Shown piece by piece: positions 1-10,637 of a stretch of DNA of 64,000 bases. The DNA is from Eublepharis macularius. Lineage: Eukaryota > Chordata > Lepidosauria > Squamata > Eublepharidae. The DNA is taken from assembly GCF_028583425.1 (NCBI RefSeq), contig NC_072794.1:24177232-24241231 (forward strand), read 5' to 3'. A model generated the notes under the pieces. It had not been told where the DNA came from. It did not search any database and worked only from the letters and a program-made list of their open reading frames with translations. The translations under genes and the position numbers were made by a program. Within the stretch, counting starts at the first letter, position 1, and the number at the start of each line of letters is the position of its first letter.

Positions 1-1785
1 AGTAAACTGCAAAGGGCATTGCTAAGCATGAAACTTTGCCTGCTATGCCCTTTCCATTCACTGGAACGTTGCAAAATCTGGCATTTTGCAGCCCTAGGGA
101 ATGTCTCTTAATATCCTTGCCAACTGGACTGGTGATAAGCTCCACTTACCTACATAGCTCAGTCATGAACATTCAAAAGCATTGGTTATATTTAAAGTAG
201 AGTAAATTGCTGAGGATCCCTCACCCCTCCGTTCTTCTCTGCTACCAAGCAGTCAGGTTCAGTGGCAGCTTCTTTTCGTACAATACTCCCCTAGTACTCA
301 CTCACTACTGCTGAGCAGTTCTCCCAGAATCGTTGGTGAGCCCAATCAGGCTTTTAAGGAGCCACAAGAGAGAGCCAAAGTTGCTGAGCCATTGTTTCCT
401 GAGAGATACTTGCAAACTCTCTTTCTGGTCTAATGACCTGAAGCGGAAGTATGAAGCAGTCACACCCAGGGACTATAGAAAGTTTTACATGTTTATGAAT
501 CAGCATAGTGCTGAATGCAACCTGGGAAATTTCAAGGTTACAGGTTGTAGATTTGCACATGTTGTTAACATTGACATTTATTTTCTTCCCTGAAATCCTG
601 ACTCACTCACTCCTTTCAGAACTCCTATTTTTTCTCTCTCCCAGGTCTGTTCAATGAAGTCTAATTTAAGTCTCCTTAATTAGCATTTTAAAGGGACAGG
701 ACTCACAGAGCAAGAAGATTTCAAATCTAAAAGCAGCAACTGCTCTCCCACCAGCCTGGGTTGCCATCCTCCAGGTGGGGCCAGGAGATCCCTGGGACTT
801 ACAACCGATCACCAGACTACAGAGCTCAGTTCCCCTGGGAAAAATGGCTTCTTTGGAGGACAGTGTCATTGGTATTATACCCTGCTGATGTCTCTCCCCT
901 CCCAAACACCATCCTCCCAGTGGCACCACCCCCAACTCTTCAGGAGTTGGCAATTTTACCACCAGCAGGTATTCCTGCTTCTTCCAGGCTATTCCTTTTG
1001 GCTCCCCCGTCCAGGCAGCTGCCAGCAAAACCCACTGGTTTTCACTGCAGTGAATCCTGCAAATCCTTTGTGTGTTTCTTTCCTGGCAGAAAGAGTCTCA
1101 AATTCTTTTTTAAAAATCCAAATGACTGTAGTAAAGGGGGGCGGAATAGTGAATGACTGACCGTTACTCCCCGTTAGCTGGCATTCTGTGTTTAGCATGC
1201 TGTGTTCTTGGTAGAAGTATCCATGGCTCTCATTCCTCTCTTCTTTGCCTTCAAATTCCATTTCCCCCTGCTACTTCCATATGGAGATGTTTTTCTGCCT
1301 TTCCTTCCAAGCTAGAGCACTTGGGTGGGAGGCACATCCACACGATGTCTTCTTCCTTGGTTTCCCCATCTCAGGATGCTCCTTTTCAAATCTGTTACAT
1401 AGTCTGACATTTTAGGAAATAATGAAGTCCAAGTGCATTATCACGCCGCCTGGATAGGAAACAATCCATTTCCCTGCCATCAGCCCCTTGTGGAGGCCAT
1501 TATCCCTGCCACACAACCAGCAGATTTTTTTAAATAAAACTGTAATCACCATAACTATAGATCTATAATGTTATAGCAATTAAAGATTTTATTTAAAAAG
1601 TCCTCAGAATGCTCTTTTTTGGGACACTGCTGTCTGCTTACAGGAGTGTGACTTTGCTCTCACTATGCTCTGCTTAGTGTTTTTGTAAATAAATAAAGCC
1701 CAATATGACAAAGAGATATCCTTTTCATGCCAGTGAGCGAAGCTGGAAGCCTTTCTCTAACCTCAGGAGCTTTTCTCCCACTCAA
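1..1785. other. No gene recognised; 3' flank of the FMO gene
   Basis: Mixed-composition sequence with no splice-consistent coding exon and no recognisable repeat. Short open frames on both strands have no family motif. The stretch 1741-1785 runs into the left direct repeat described next. Confidence 0.5.
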
Positions 1786-1991
1786 GAATCCCTTTCTCCA
1801 ATGGAAGAGCCATGTCAGTGAGAGAAAGGGTCCTTGGACTAGAAAAAGGCTTTTTAAGCTGTTGGAATGTCCTCCAGCCAATGGTAGGATACATACCAGT
1901 AAGGTTCCAGTATTCTGTCATCTCAGACAAACTAAACCCTTCAGTGCTGCCCCTCAACCATCTACATGCTCAGAAAAAGTCGGTGATTAAT
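1786..1991. repeat. Left ~205-bp direct repeat flanking a truncated L1
   Basis: Nearly identical to 5655-6062 once the 198-bp insertion at 5797-5994 is removed. It begins AGAATCCCTTTCTCC and ends near GGTGATT. The L1 fragment begins immediately after. It contains a small inverted repeat (CCCTTTCTC...GAGAAAGGG). It does not begin TG or end CA, so it is not an obvious LTR. Confidence 0.8.
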
Positions 1992-2008
1992 TTCAAGAAA
2001 TTAAAATT

Positions 2009-5000
2009 TTGCAAGAACAATTGAAAGCAATGGAGAATAAGGAGTTGGAATGGGAAATGAAGAAACTGAATCAAAAGTCGTTCGAAGGAGCAAATAAACC
2101 TGGGAAATATTTAGCGTGGCAGTTGAAAAAGAAAAAAGAGAAAAAGGTGATAACTAAGATTCAAGAAAATGGAACGACATTGACCGATCAAACAGCGATT
2201 AGTAGAGCATTCTTTAAATGTTATGCAAAATTGTATCAAAGGAAAGAAGTAAATTTGGATGCTATTGAGCAATATTTAGACAAAGTTAAATTACCATCGA
2301 TATCAGAGAATTGGAAGGAAAAGCTGAATGCAGAAATTACGGAGACAGAGATAAGAGAAGCCATTCAGTCGACTAAATTAGGCAAGGCACCAGGTCCAGA
2401 CGGAATTATGGCTAGATTCTATAAATCATTGGTAGATGAGTTGGTACCTTTTTTGAAGGTGGTAATGAATGAAATTTTAAGAGGACAAAAGGTTCCAGAG
2501 TCTTGGAATGAGGCCACTATATCATTGATACCAAAGGAGGATCAGGACCTATGTAATGTTAAAAACTATCGTCCTATTTCGTTGTTAAATAATGACTATA
2601 AAATTTTTGCAAAAATATTGGCGGGAAGACTGAAGGAAGGGCTTGTGGAATTTATTGCAGAAGAACAAGCAGGTTTCCTTCCAAATAGACAAATCAAAGA
2701 CAATTTGAGAACTGTTCTAAATGCGATAGAATATTACGATAAACACTGTGAAAAGGACGTTGGTTTCTTTTTTGTGGATGCAGAGAAAGCTTTTGATAAT
2801 TTAAATTGGAGTTTTATGTTCGCCACAATGGAAAAACTGCAAATGGGAAAAGACTTTATTCGAGCGGTAAGAGCGATTTACAAAGACCAATGTGCAGCAA
2901 TTGTAGTCAATAACGACTTAACTAAAAAACTGGAAATTAGAAAAGGTACAGGGCAGGGCTGCCCACTATCTCCATCTTTGCTTATCTTGATTTTGGAAAT
3001 ATTGTTGATTCAGATTCGAGAGGTGTCCGAGGCCCGGCCTGGAGGCCTCGGACTCGCTGCGATGGCCCCCCCGCCCCCGCAGCAACTCCCGCCCGACCCC
3101 CGCACCCCCCTGCCGTCGCTTACCTGGGGGACGGCGACGGCACGGGGGGAGAAGGCGCGAGACGCGGCAGCCCGCGAGGCGGCCCGCCCCTCCCCGAAGC
3201 GCCCGCCCGGCCGCCGGCCGAGAACTCGGGCGGATGGCCGTTCGCCGGCGCAATGCCCTGGCGGCATCGGCGGCGGCCGGCGCCGCGGCCGTGGGGCACA
3301 GGCAGCAGGAAGGCCAGGGGCAGGCCGGCCCTGGCCGTGCCAGGCGACCAGACGCCGGCGCAGGCGCTCTCGGCCAGCCCGGACCCCGCCCCACGGCGGC
3401 AGGGAAGGGGAGGGAAGGAGGCCAACCAGGCCCAGCCCAGCCCTCGGGCGGGAACGGAACGGGCCAAGCACGGCCAGGAGAGGCCCGGCCCGCCGCCAGT
3501 CAGGGGGAGGGAGGGCAGTTGGGCCAGGGAGGCGGGAGGGACACATGGAGCCCACCAATGGGCTAGGACCGGGTGGGGCCGGCAGGTATGGCCGCACTTG
3601 GCCCAGGTGGTGGCGATGGCTGTGGGTGGAGGAACATGGGAGAGGGGGTGGGGCTGAAAGGAGCCAAAGGTACTTAAGAGAGCTCCCCTGGCAAGCCGAG
3701 GAGGAGAGTTGAAGTCAGACGGCCCTGAAGTCAAGGCGCAGCTGACTGGGTGGAGCCAATTGCTGTCCGGGGACCCCCGGTACAGACAGGGGCCACCCTT
3801 TCTGAGGCAGCCAGGGGAGGGGACCCACTCACCCCTATCCCCGCCAAGCCAACCCGTCGCCCCAGGACGGACCCGCCGGAGCCGCCCCGCCAGGACCCGC
3901 CGTCACCACCACCAGGGGGCGCTGCCGGGCCTGACAAGAGGATGATGCGATAAGAGGCATAAAAATTAAAGATTTTACCTACAAAGTTAGAGCTTTTGCG
4001 GATGATGTGATGGTTATTATCGAAGATCCAATACAAAATATGCCAAAGTTGTTGGACAAAGTAATGGAATTTGGAGAGTTGGCTGGATTTTATGTTAATA
4101 AGAGAAAATCTAAGATACTATGTAAGAATATGACCAAACAAAAGCAACAAGAATTGATGGAAATTACAAATTGTGAAGTAACACATAAAGTAAAATATTT
4201 AGGAATTGAGCTTACAGCGAAGAATATTGACTTGTTCAAGAATAACTATGAAAAGCTATAGCAGCAAATTGATAGAGATTTGATTAAATGGAATAAATTA
4301 AATCTGTCATGGCTGGGAAGAATAGCGGCAGTCAAGATGAATGTGTTACCTCGGATTATGTTCTTATTACAAACAATTCCAATTATTAGAGACACTAAGC
4401 AATTCAAAAAGTGGCAAAGGAAGATTTCCGATTTTGTATGGGCAGGCAAGAAACCGCGAGTAAAAATGAAAGTTCTGTGTGATGCCAAGGAAAGAGGTGG
4501 ACTGCAATTGCCGAATATTAGACTATACTATGAAGCAATTTGTTTGGTTTTGCTTAAAGATTGGATGTCCTTGGAGAACTGTAAGCTACTAACTTTGGAA
4601 GGTTATAAAAAACTGTTTGGGTGGCATGCCTACTTGTGGCACGATAAATTGAAAGCTGATTCTATGTTTCTACATCATTATGTGAGAAGGAGTCTCTTCA
4701 CAATCTGGAAAAAATATAAAAGTTACCTGGGCGAAGGTATCCCCTCGTGGGTGGTACCATATGAATCTATCGACCTGAGAGTTATTTATAATAGAGATCA
4801 ATGTCTGTCCTATAAAAAGATTCTCATTCAGGAACAAAATATGTTAAGTATTAAAACAGAAGAAGAGTTAGGTTCATGTTATGGATGGTTTCAATATAGG
4901 CAGATAAAGGATTTATATAACTCGGATCGTTCAAGAAGTGGAATTAAATGGAAAGATTCAGAATTGGAAGAAGCTGTATTGCAAGAAAGTAAGAAGAAAA

Positions 5001-5640
5001 TTTCAAAAATTTATAAAATTCTTTTGAAGTGGCACACAGAGGATGAAACTGTTAAAGTCCAGATGGTGAAGTGGGCTATAAATTGTCAAAGAGACATAAC
5101 AATGGAGTCATGGGAGTATTTGTGGAAAAATACAATGAAGATCTCAACTTGTACCAGTATTAAATAAAATGTTTTTAAGATGATATATAGGTGGTATTTG
5201 ACGCCAAAAAAATAGCTTATGGAAATGCTAAAATGTCTGATAAATGTTGGAAATGTAAGAGTCACGAAGGATCACTGTATCATATGTGGTCGACTTGTGA
5301 GGTAGCTAGGCAGTACTGGGGAGATATTTTAGAAATGATAAATGAGATTTTGCAGACTTCAATAATAAAGAACCCAGAACTCCTGCTACTGAATTTAAAT
5401 ATAGAAGATGTTCCTATACAACATAGAACATTGCTATTTTACATGACAACAGCGGCAAGAATACTATATGCACAGAAATGGAAAGTGCAAGAAATACTAT
5501 CTATTGGAGATTGGATACAAAAGTTGCTGTACATGGCGGAAATGGACAAAATGACAAGAAGGCTGAGAGACCAGAATGCTGAAGAATTTTTTAAGGATTG
5601 GGGTAGATTGAAGGAGTATTTGGAAAAAAAGTGGGACGTG
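2009..5640 (+). pseudogene. L1 ORF2 (reverse transcriptase) pseudogene
   Basis: Reverse transcriptase remains in two blocks separated by the solo LTR. Removing the LTR and one copy of its 5-bp duplication brings the frame together as I-R-E-D-D. Downstream blocks 4280-5167 and 5191-5640 continue the thumb and C-terminal parts, with the cysteine-histidine knuckle [15 protein letters not shown] still readable. Two stops and one frameshift interrupt it. Confidence 0.88.
3024..3936. mobile_element. GC-rich solo LTR (913 bp) inserted in the L1
   Basis: Starts TGTCCGAGG and ends GGCCTGACA, so it has TG...CA ends with short inverted termini (TGTC/GACA). It is flanked on both sides by AGAGG (3019-3023 and 3937-3941), a 5-bp target duplication. 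No internal gag or pol and no second LTR are present, so it is a recombined solo LTR of a retrovirus-like or gypsy-like element. Composition is strongly GC- and CpG-rich, unlike its surroundings. Long open frames on both strands here are a by-product of composition. A TTAAG-type TATA-like stretch lies near 3673. The strand cannot be fixed. Confidence 0.82.
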
Positions 5641-5654
5641 AAGGGGAAACTGGA

Positions 5655-6062
5655 GAATCCCTTTCTCCAATGGAAGAGCCACGTCAGTGAGAGAAAGGGT
5701 CCTTGGACAAGAAAAAGGCTTTTTAAGCTGTTGGAATGTCCTCCAGCCAATGGTAGGATACATACCAGTAAGATTCCAGTATTCTGTCATCTCAGAGCCA
5801 AACTAAAAGTGACGTCTTACACAGGTTGAACACTAGTCGGCTTCCCTCAAGTTTTGATGGGAAATGTAGGCGCCCTGGTTTTACAGCTTGGCTCTCCATT
5901 ACAACTGCAAGACCAGGATGCCTACATTTCCCATCAAAACTTGAGGGAAGCCAACTAGTGTCCAACCTGTGTAAGACGTCACTTGTAGTTTGGCTCTCAG
6001 ACAAACTAAACCCTTCAGTGCTGCCCCTCGACCATCTACTTGCTCAGAAAAAGTTGGTGATT
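5655..6062. repeat. Right ~205-bp direct repeat flanking the L1, interrupted by a MITE
   Basis: Copy of 1786-1991 at roughly 95% identity by eye, broken at 5797 by a short transposon. The uninterrupted left copy provides the empty site. L1 coding sequence stops exactly where this repeat begins. Confidence 0.8.
5797..5994. mobile_element. Palindromic MITE (198 bp)
   Basis: Ends GCCAAACTA...TAGTTTGGC, with long inverted arms containing GTGACGTCTTACACAGGTTG-like and TTTTGATGGGAAATGTAGG sequence. It is flanked by TCTCAGA on both sides (5790-5796 and 5995-6001), and the empty site in the left direct repeat has one TCTCAGA. A 7-bp duplication, or a hAT-like 8-bp one with a mismatch, fits. It shares motifs with the element at 63493-63705. 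Confidence 0.85.
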
Positions 6063-7128
6063 TACAATATATTTTTATAATGCAAAAGTCAGACTGGAAA
6101 CAACTTTGAGAAAATGTTTTCTAAAGGAGTCTAGGAAGCAATCTTGTCTGAAATAGACCTTTACCGTACTACCCTTCTGTGCACCTTCTTCCAGAATGTC
6201 ATTTTACAATTATGTATTGCAGGTATTTCACTCCTTGTATAATGACCAACTTGTGCAAGAGTAAAGACAATTGATACCTGAGCAAACCAGGGGCTGATGG
6301 TGTTTTCATACATGCTTGATCAGCCTATCTAGGGATACCGAAGTAAACACAACAGAGGCTCCTCCAGAATTCAAAAGCAACAAATAAATAGGACCCTCCC
6401 TGAACTAGAGGAAAATGCTATAAATCACAGTGTTCGCCTTATATAATCATATTTACAGTGATTCGTGCAATATGTGAATAAATAAATAAGTTATACGTAA
6501 TCTCATACAAACTTTTTACAACACTATGTAAAAGACCATCATACCCATCTAAACATAGTCAAAGGTATTCCAGTAATTCCAACAGGGATAACCTTCAGTC
6601 AGTATCAAAAATAGCTCTATTACAAACTCTCATTCATGTATATGTACACATGGCCAGTTTTCCACAACACAATGCAGTAATTAAGAAGATTTTCTCTCTC
6701 TTTCTTTTGCCGAGCTGCCGGAGTGAGGCCTTAAGGTGATGAGCACAATCCTCTTTTGTAAATTTCACTTTTCCAAGGGCTAAAAGAATATCCATGCATC
6801 CCAGACCCTTGTGGTTTACAGCACACCCCTCTCCAGAAGGTAATCACTAGGTATCAGCCACCTCCTCCCATCACCTCTCATAATCCTCCACCGCCTCTGG
6901 TGTCCCCCCTTCAGTAGTCTTTACCCTGCTGAGGCTTGGTTAATTCAATGTTTTAAGCAGCGAGGGCAGCAGGGTAAAAGCTCCAGAACGGGAGACAGTC
7001 CAACGTGCCAGAGGTGGCAGAAGGTTGTGAGAGAATCCTTGTCTCCAGAGCAATCTCCGCTGGCACTGTCTTTCAAAACTATGCTTCCCGACACTTGAGG
7101 AACACGTGGACTGGCATCTCATGTAGAG
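6063..7128. other. No gene or clear repeat recognised
   Basis: AT-leaning sequence with no coding signal I can support. It runs into the SINE-like element at 7130. Confidence 0.5.
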
Positions 7129-7129
7129 A

Positions 7130-7388
7130 GGCTCTACGAAAGATTTTATTTTTATTTTTATCGATTTTACTTCATCTATACCCTGCCTTTCTTTCCTCAA
7201 CAGGGACCCAAAGCAGCTCATATAATTCTCTCCTCCATTTCTCCCTCACAACAACCCTGAAAGGTTGGTTATGCTGAGAGTATTTAACTGGCCCAAGATC
7301 ATTCAGTAAGCTTCCATGGTAGAGCTGAGAATCGAACCTGGGTCTCCCAGAGCCTAGCCATTTACTCTAGACACTACACAACCCTGAA
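7130..7388 (-). mobile_element. tRNA-derived SINE, reverse orientation
   Basis: Read on the minus strand it has a polymerase III B-box (GGTTCGATTC, 7338-7329) in a tRNA-like head. A core follows with GCTTACTGAATGATCTTGGGCC-like and TTGTTGTGAGGGAG-like sequence, then a tail AGCTGCTTTGGGTCCC followed by an A/T-rich end. This layout is typical of abundant squamate tRNA/core SINEs. A diverged relative lies at 45675-45850. Confidence 0.7.
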
Positions 7389-7390
7389 AG

Positions 7391-7762
7391 AAAGGATGTA
7401 ACCCCGCTCAGGTCTGCAATGCAAGTCAGCTTTAGGGGGGGAAACGCCAAACATTACCTCTCTCTTTGGAACATCATAACAGTTTTAAAAAATGCAATTA
7501 CTTGGTGTAATTGTGTACTCCACAATTGTGTACTCCTGGTGTAATGGTATACTCCAGATGACGTATCACTAAATAATGGAAATGACAAAATTTCTTAAGA
7601 ATGTCCAGCAGGAGAAAAAACCCACAAATTCAGGAATAATTTCAGTTGCTATATTTATTAATTTCAGGAAAGATCAATACAAGTTATATCACAAAGTCCC
7701 TCATTACAACATTGTTTTTTTCTTATTTGATCATTCTTACAGATCTCAGTTTGAAAACATTT
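7391..7762. other. No gene recognised; small local tandem repeat
   Basis: A short degenerate tandem repeat (GTGTAATTGTGTACTCC-type units) occupies about 7500-7556. Nothing else is recognised. Confidence 0.5.
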
Positions 7763-8054
7763 GATTTATTGTAATATGTGTTAATGATCCAGATCTAAGG
7801 CACTTTGCAAATTAAGAGAGTTCTGTAAGTGACAACATGACATGCGCACAATTCTCATTTTGGTCATGAGGAGGCCCAGATCAAATCCCAGAAGAGCCCC
7901 ATGTACCTCAGGAGAAGAGGACTGGGAATCCTCTTCAAACAGATTGTTCGAAAAAGAAATTCCAAAAAGTCAGATGGATCACTGACTATTGGCCATAAAA
8001 CAGAGCTCAAGAGAATCTCCACATACAGAGTAGGAATACCATTGGCTACCAATG

Positions 8055-8258
8055 TAGGGTTGCCAATTCCACCTTTGGAAATTCCTAGAGATTCTGAGGG
8101 TGGAGCCTGCAGAGGGGAGGAGCCTCAGAATGGTATAATGCCATAGACTACACCTTTCAAAGCATCCGATTTCTCCAGGGGAACTGATCTCTGTCACCGG
8201 AAGATCAGTTGTAATTCCGAGAGGTCTCCAGGGCCCACGTAGAGGTCGGTAACCCTAA
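8055..8258. mobile_element. Short MITE with AGGGTTGCCA / GGTAACCCT ends
   Basis: Starts AGGGTTGCCAATTCC and ends GGTCGGTAACCCTA, giving short inverted termini. Internal sequence (GGGAACTGATCTCTGT..., GATCAGTTGTAATTCCG) is that of a common squamate interspersed repeat. The same insertion is present in the duplicated block at 58528-58725, so it predates the duplication. Confidence 0.7.
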
Positions 8259-9161
8259 TTGTTGTACAGAGAAGCTCTATCTGTAGGAAACAGCAGTGGC
8301 CTTTGTGCTCTTTTTGAGGCCTTCCTAAAGGCGCCCAAGCAGGTTATGGGAGGAAGCCTGGTGCTAACCTTTGGTTTTTGCAGAAGTCCCTGTAGCTTCT
8401 TCCTTTTTTAATCTTAAGGACGAAGATTTTAAAATGAAAAGCAGGGCTTCATTAACATTTTAAGTTGCACATTAAATGATTGTCCTAAAAGTTAGGGGCA
8501 CTTGCAGTGGAGTAGAAATAGCATAGAGACCACTGCACTTGTACAACTCCAAATATAGAAAGTGTATTGCTTTGTATAAAATCTGCACAGAAAAGTGCAA
8601 ATAGTGCAAAATCAGGTAAATACAGAGCTGGTTCAGACAATATGGCACCCTTAAATATGCTAAGTAGTGGGGGGACATCTTCCTACCCCATCCACCTTGA
8701 GCTCTGGCCTCTTCAATACCAGGAGGTGTCCATAAAGTGGTATAAATTCAACTTGGTCAAATCCAGTGTGCTCATGCACCATATGTGCAGCTGTAAATGT
8801 AAAATGTAAGATTTCAACTGTGCACATGATACCAGAGGCCATGTTGGTCTGTTACAGAATAGTTAGAGGTCTTCAAAGAGAGGACAGTCTAGAACAATAA
8901 CCAATCAAAGAGACTTTGTTCACTGGAGCTGCTCTGAGTGGGGCACTAATCTGTCTAGAAGAGTGGTATATAAGCACACTGTTATTAAAGAGAAATGATC
9001 CATTCCAAGTGAGCGAGTCCCACTCCCAAAAGTAGATGGCGGGGCAAAGTAGGACAAACATAGAATCAGATTCAGTCGAGGAAGGAGCAGCATGAGACGT
9101 GATAAGAACTCCCATAAAGTATGGGCCATGCTGAGTTATTATTAGCACCTATAATGAGCGA

Positions 9162-9167
9162 TTTATT
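9162..9167 (-). promoter_or_regulatory. Candidate polyadenylation signal of the FMO gene
   Basis: AATAAA on the minus strand, about 1 kb past the FMO stop codon and the first such hexamer I see downstream. The same hexamer in the same context is kept in the duplicated block at 59650-59645. The second copy also has a nearer AATAAA at 59987-59982. Confidence 0.35.
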
Positions 9168-9264
9168 TGTGCCTGCTGAAACAATATCATTCCTACTATT
9201 TTTGAAACTTCATTGCTTGTATATGCACCTGAATAAATGATGTTAGTTTTTAAGCAGTCACTGG

Positions 9265-9480
9265 ATAGCTATACCCATGGAGACTGACTGGGATGGCCTA
9301 AGATGACTCAAACTCAGATCTCTAAAGTTAAGTAGGGTTGGCCCTGGTTAGTACCACAATGGGAGAACACCAAGTGTTAGAGGCAGGCAATGGCATACCA
9401 CCTCTGTTAGTCTCTTGCCTTGAAACCCTATGGGGCCGCCATAAGCCAGCTGCAACTTGACGGCACTTTCCACCACCACC
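9265..9480 (+). mobile_element. 5S-rRNA-derived SINE with Bov-B-like tail
   Basis: The head resembles the internal promoter half of 5S rRNA (GATCTCTAAAGTTAAG...GGTTAGTACCACAATGGGAGA). It is followed by GCAATGGCATACCACCTCTG, CTCTTGCCTTGAAACCCTATGGGG and GCTGCAACTTGACGGCA, which is the tail shared by squamate SINEs and Bov-B LINEs. It is not a functional 5S gene. Confidence 0.75.
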
Positions 9481-10177
9481 ATGGAAATTGTATAAGCTGG
9501 ATTTGATTCCATCTACCTGTTATGCCCCTGCTTGACTGCTTGCTGGTATCAGAGGTGGGACAACTTGCACGGGAAGATAAAGCACCCTCCCCAAACCCTG
9601 CCCTTCACAGCACAGGGCTGGCATATTCTCCAAATTAAATGAAAGGAAAGAGCATGCTAAGCATTTTAAGCCCCAGTTTCCAATTCTTCCCAACTATTAA
9701 ACTTATTCAGACAGTGCTAAGGTTAAGAAAACATTGGAATTAACTCCTCCAAAAGGCTAGTTTCCTTAAAGTATAAACAAGGTATTTAAATTTCAAGTGG
9801 TGCTGCTGAAGAAAACTTTTGCCTTTTTGAATGTTACTCAGACTGAAACTCACATTTTAAATTTGCAAGCAGAAGTGTTGAGTTTTAATGTCATATTGTT
9901 AATTTCCAAAATCCACACATTTAATGTAACAACTGACTTTTGGAGTTGCAGTGAATTTTCTGGGTTCGGAATAGGCTTTACTTTGCTGAGATCTCTCTTA
10001 TGTATTGATATCGAGGAGACTTCCATTTTAAAAACAGATCTGTAGAAAAAGATATCTATGCTCAAATTGCCTGAATCTGAATTCTAGTTTGTCCAACTTG
10101 CCCCCTAAAAGATGTTGGACAGAGAAAGAAAGCAGATATCTGGAAAGACAAACAGCCATATTATAAAGCTGTCAGAA

Positions 10178-10517
10178 CTAATTTAAACCATAGAGAATCC
10201 CAACAAAGATCGCAAACAGGGAAAGGGCTTTAAGCACATATCCAAGGAAACTGGATGTGTCTACCACCCGGGTTCTCATAGGCTTCAGGGTCCGCTCCCA
10301 CTGGCTCATGATGGCATTCCTGGCTCCATCCCACTTCCCCGGTCCAACTAGGCGGTACTGGTAGGGAGAGCAAGGTCCAAAGAAGATCTTAAGGGCCAAT
10401 TTTGGATCGCTGCGAAGAAGAGCTCGTACACTGGGCTTTACACCAATTAAGGAGGCCACTTCATCCATGTAAACAAGCCAATCCATTTTCAGAACCTCAT
10501 CAAAGTTGTAGCCAAAC
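10178..10517 (-). CDS. FMO: FMO last coding exon, residues 419-531
   Basis: Acceptor TTTGATTAAG at 10518, stop TAG at 10180-10178. It contains [23 protein letters not shown] and a C-terminal hydrophobic segment [11 protein letters not shown] that fits the ER membrane anchor of the family. A long AAAG microsatellite sits only about 30 bases upstream of this acceptor. A diverged copy of this exon lies at 60502-60157. Confidence 0.95.
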
Positions 10518-10550
10518 CTTAATCAAAGAACAAAAAAAGATGAGATGGGA

Positions 10551-10637
<87 letters not shown>

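Larger units (their letters stand above)
1992..5654 (+). mobile_element. L1 LINE fragment, truncated at both ends, split by a solo LTR
   Basis: Segments 1992-3023 and 3942-5654 align with the ORF2 of the full-length L1 at 22214-25975, from just after its endonuclease domain to about its last codons. It lacks the 5' part, the 3' UTR and a poly(A) tail. It includes KAPGPDG, the FVDAEKAFD box, GQGCPLSP and an intact FADD polymerase box. It is dead: TAG at 4258-4260 where the related copy has tryptophan, TAA at 5165, and a frameshift near the A-run at 5205. Confidence 0.92.

Noticed and set aside
3010..3734. Several long overlapping frames of 110-200 codons on both strands
   Set aside because: They follow from the GC-rich, stop-poor solo LTR; proline/arginine/glycine-rich products without motifs.
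7325..7385. tRNA-like B-box
   Set aside because: It heads a SINE; no complete cloverleaf can be drawn.
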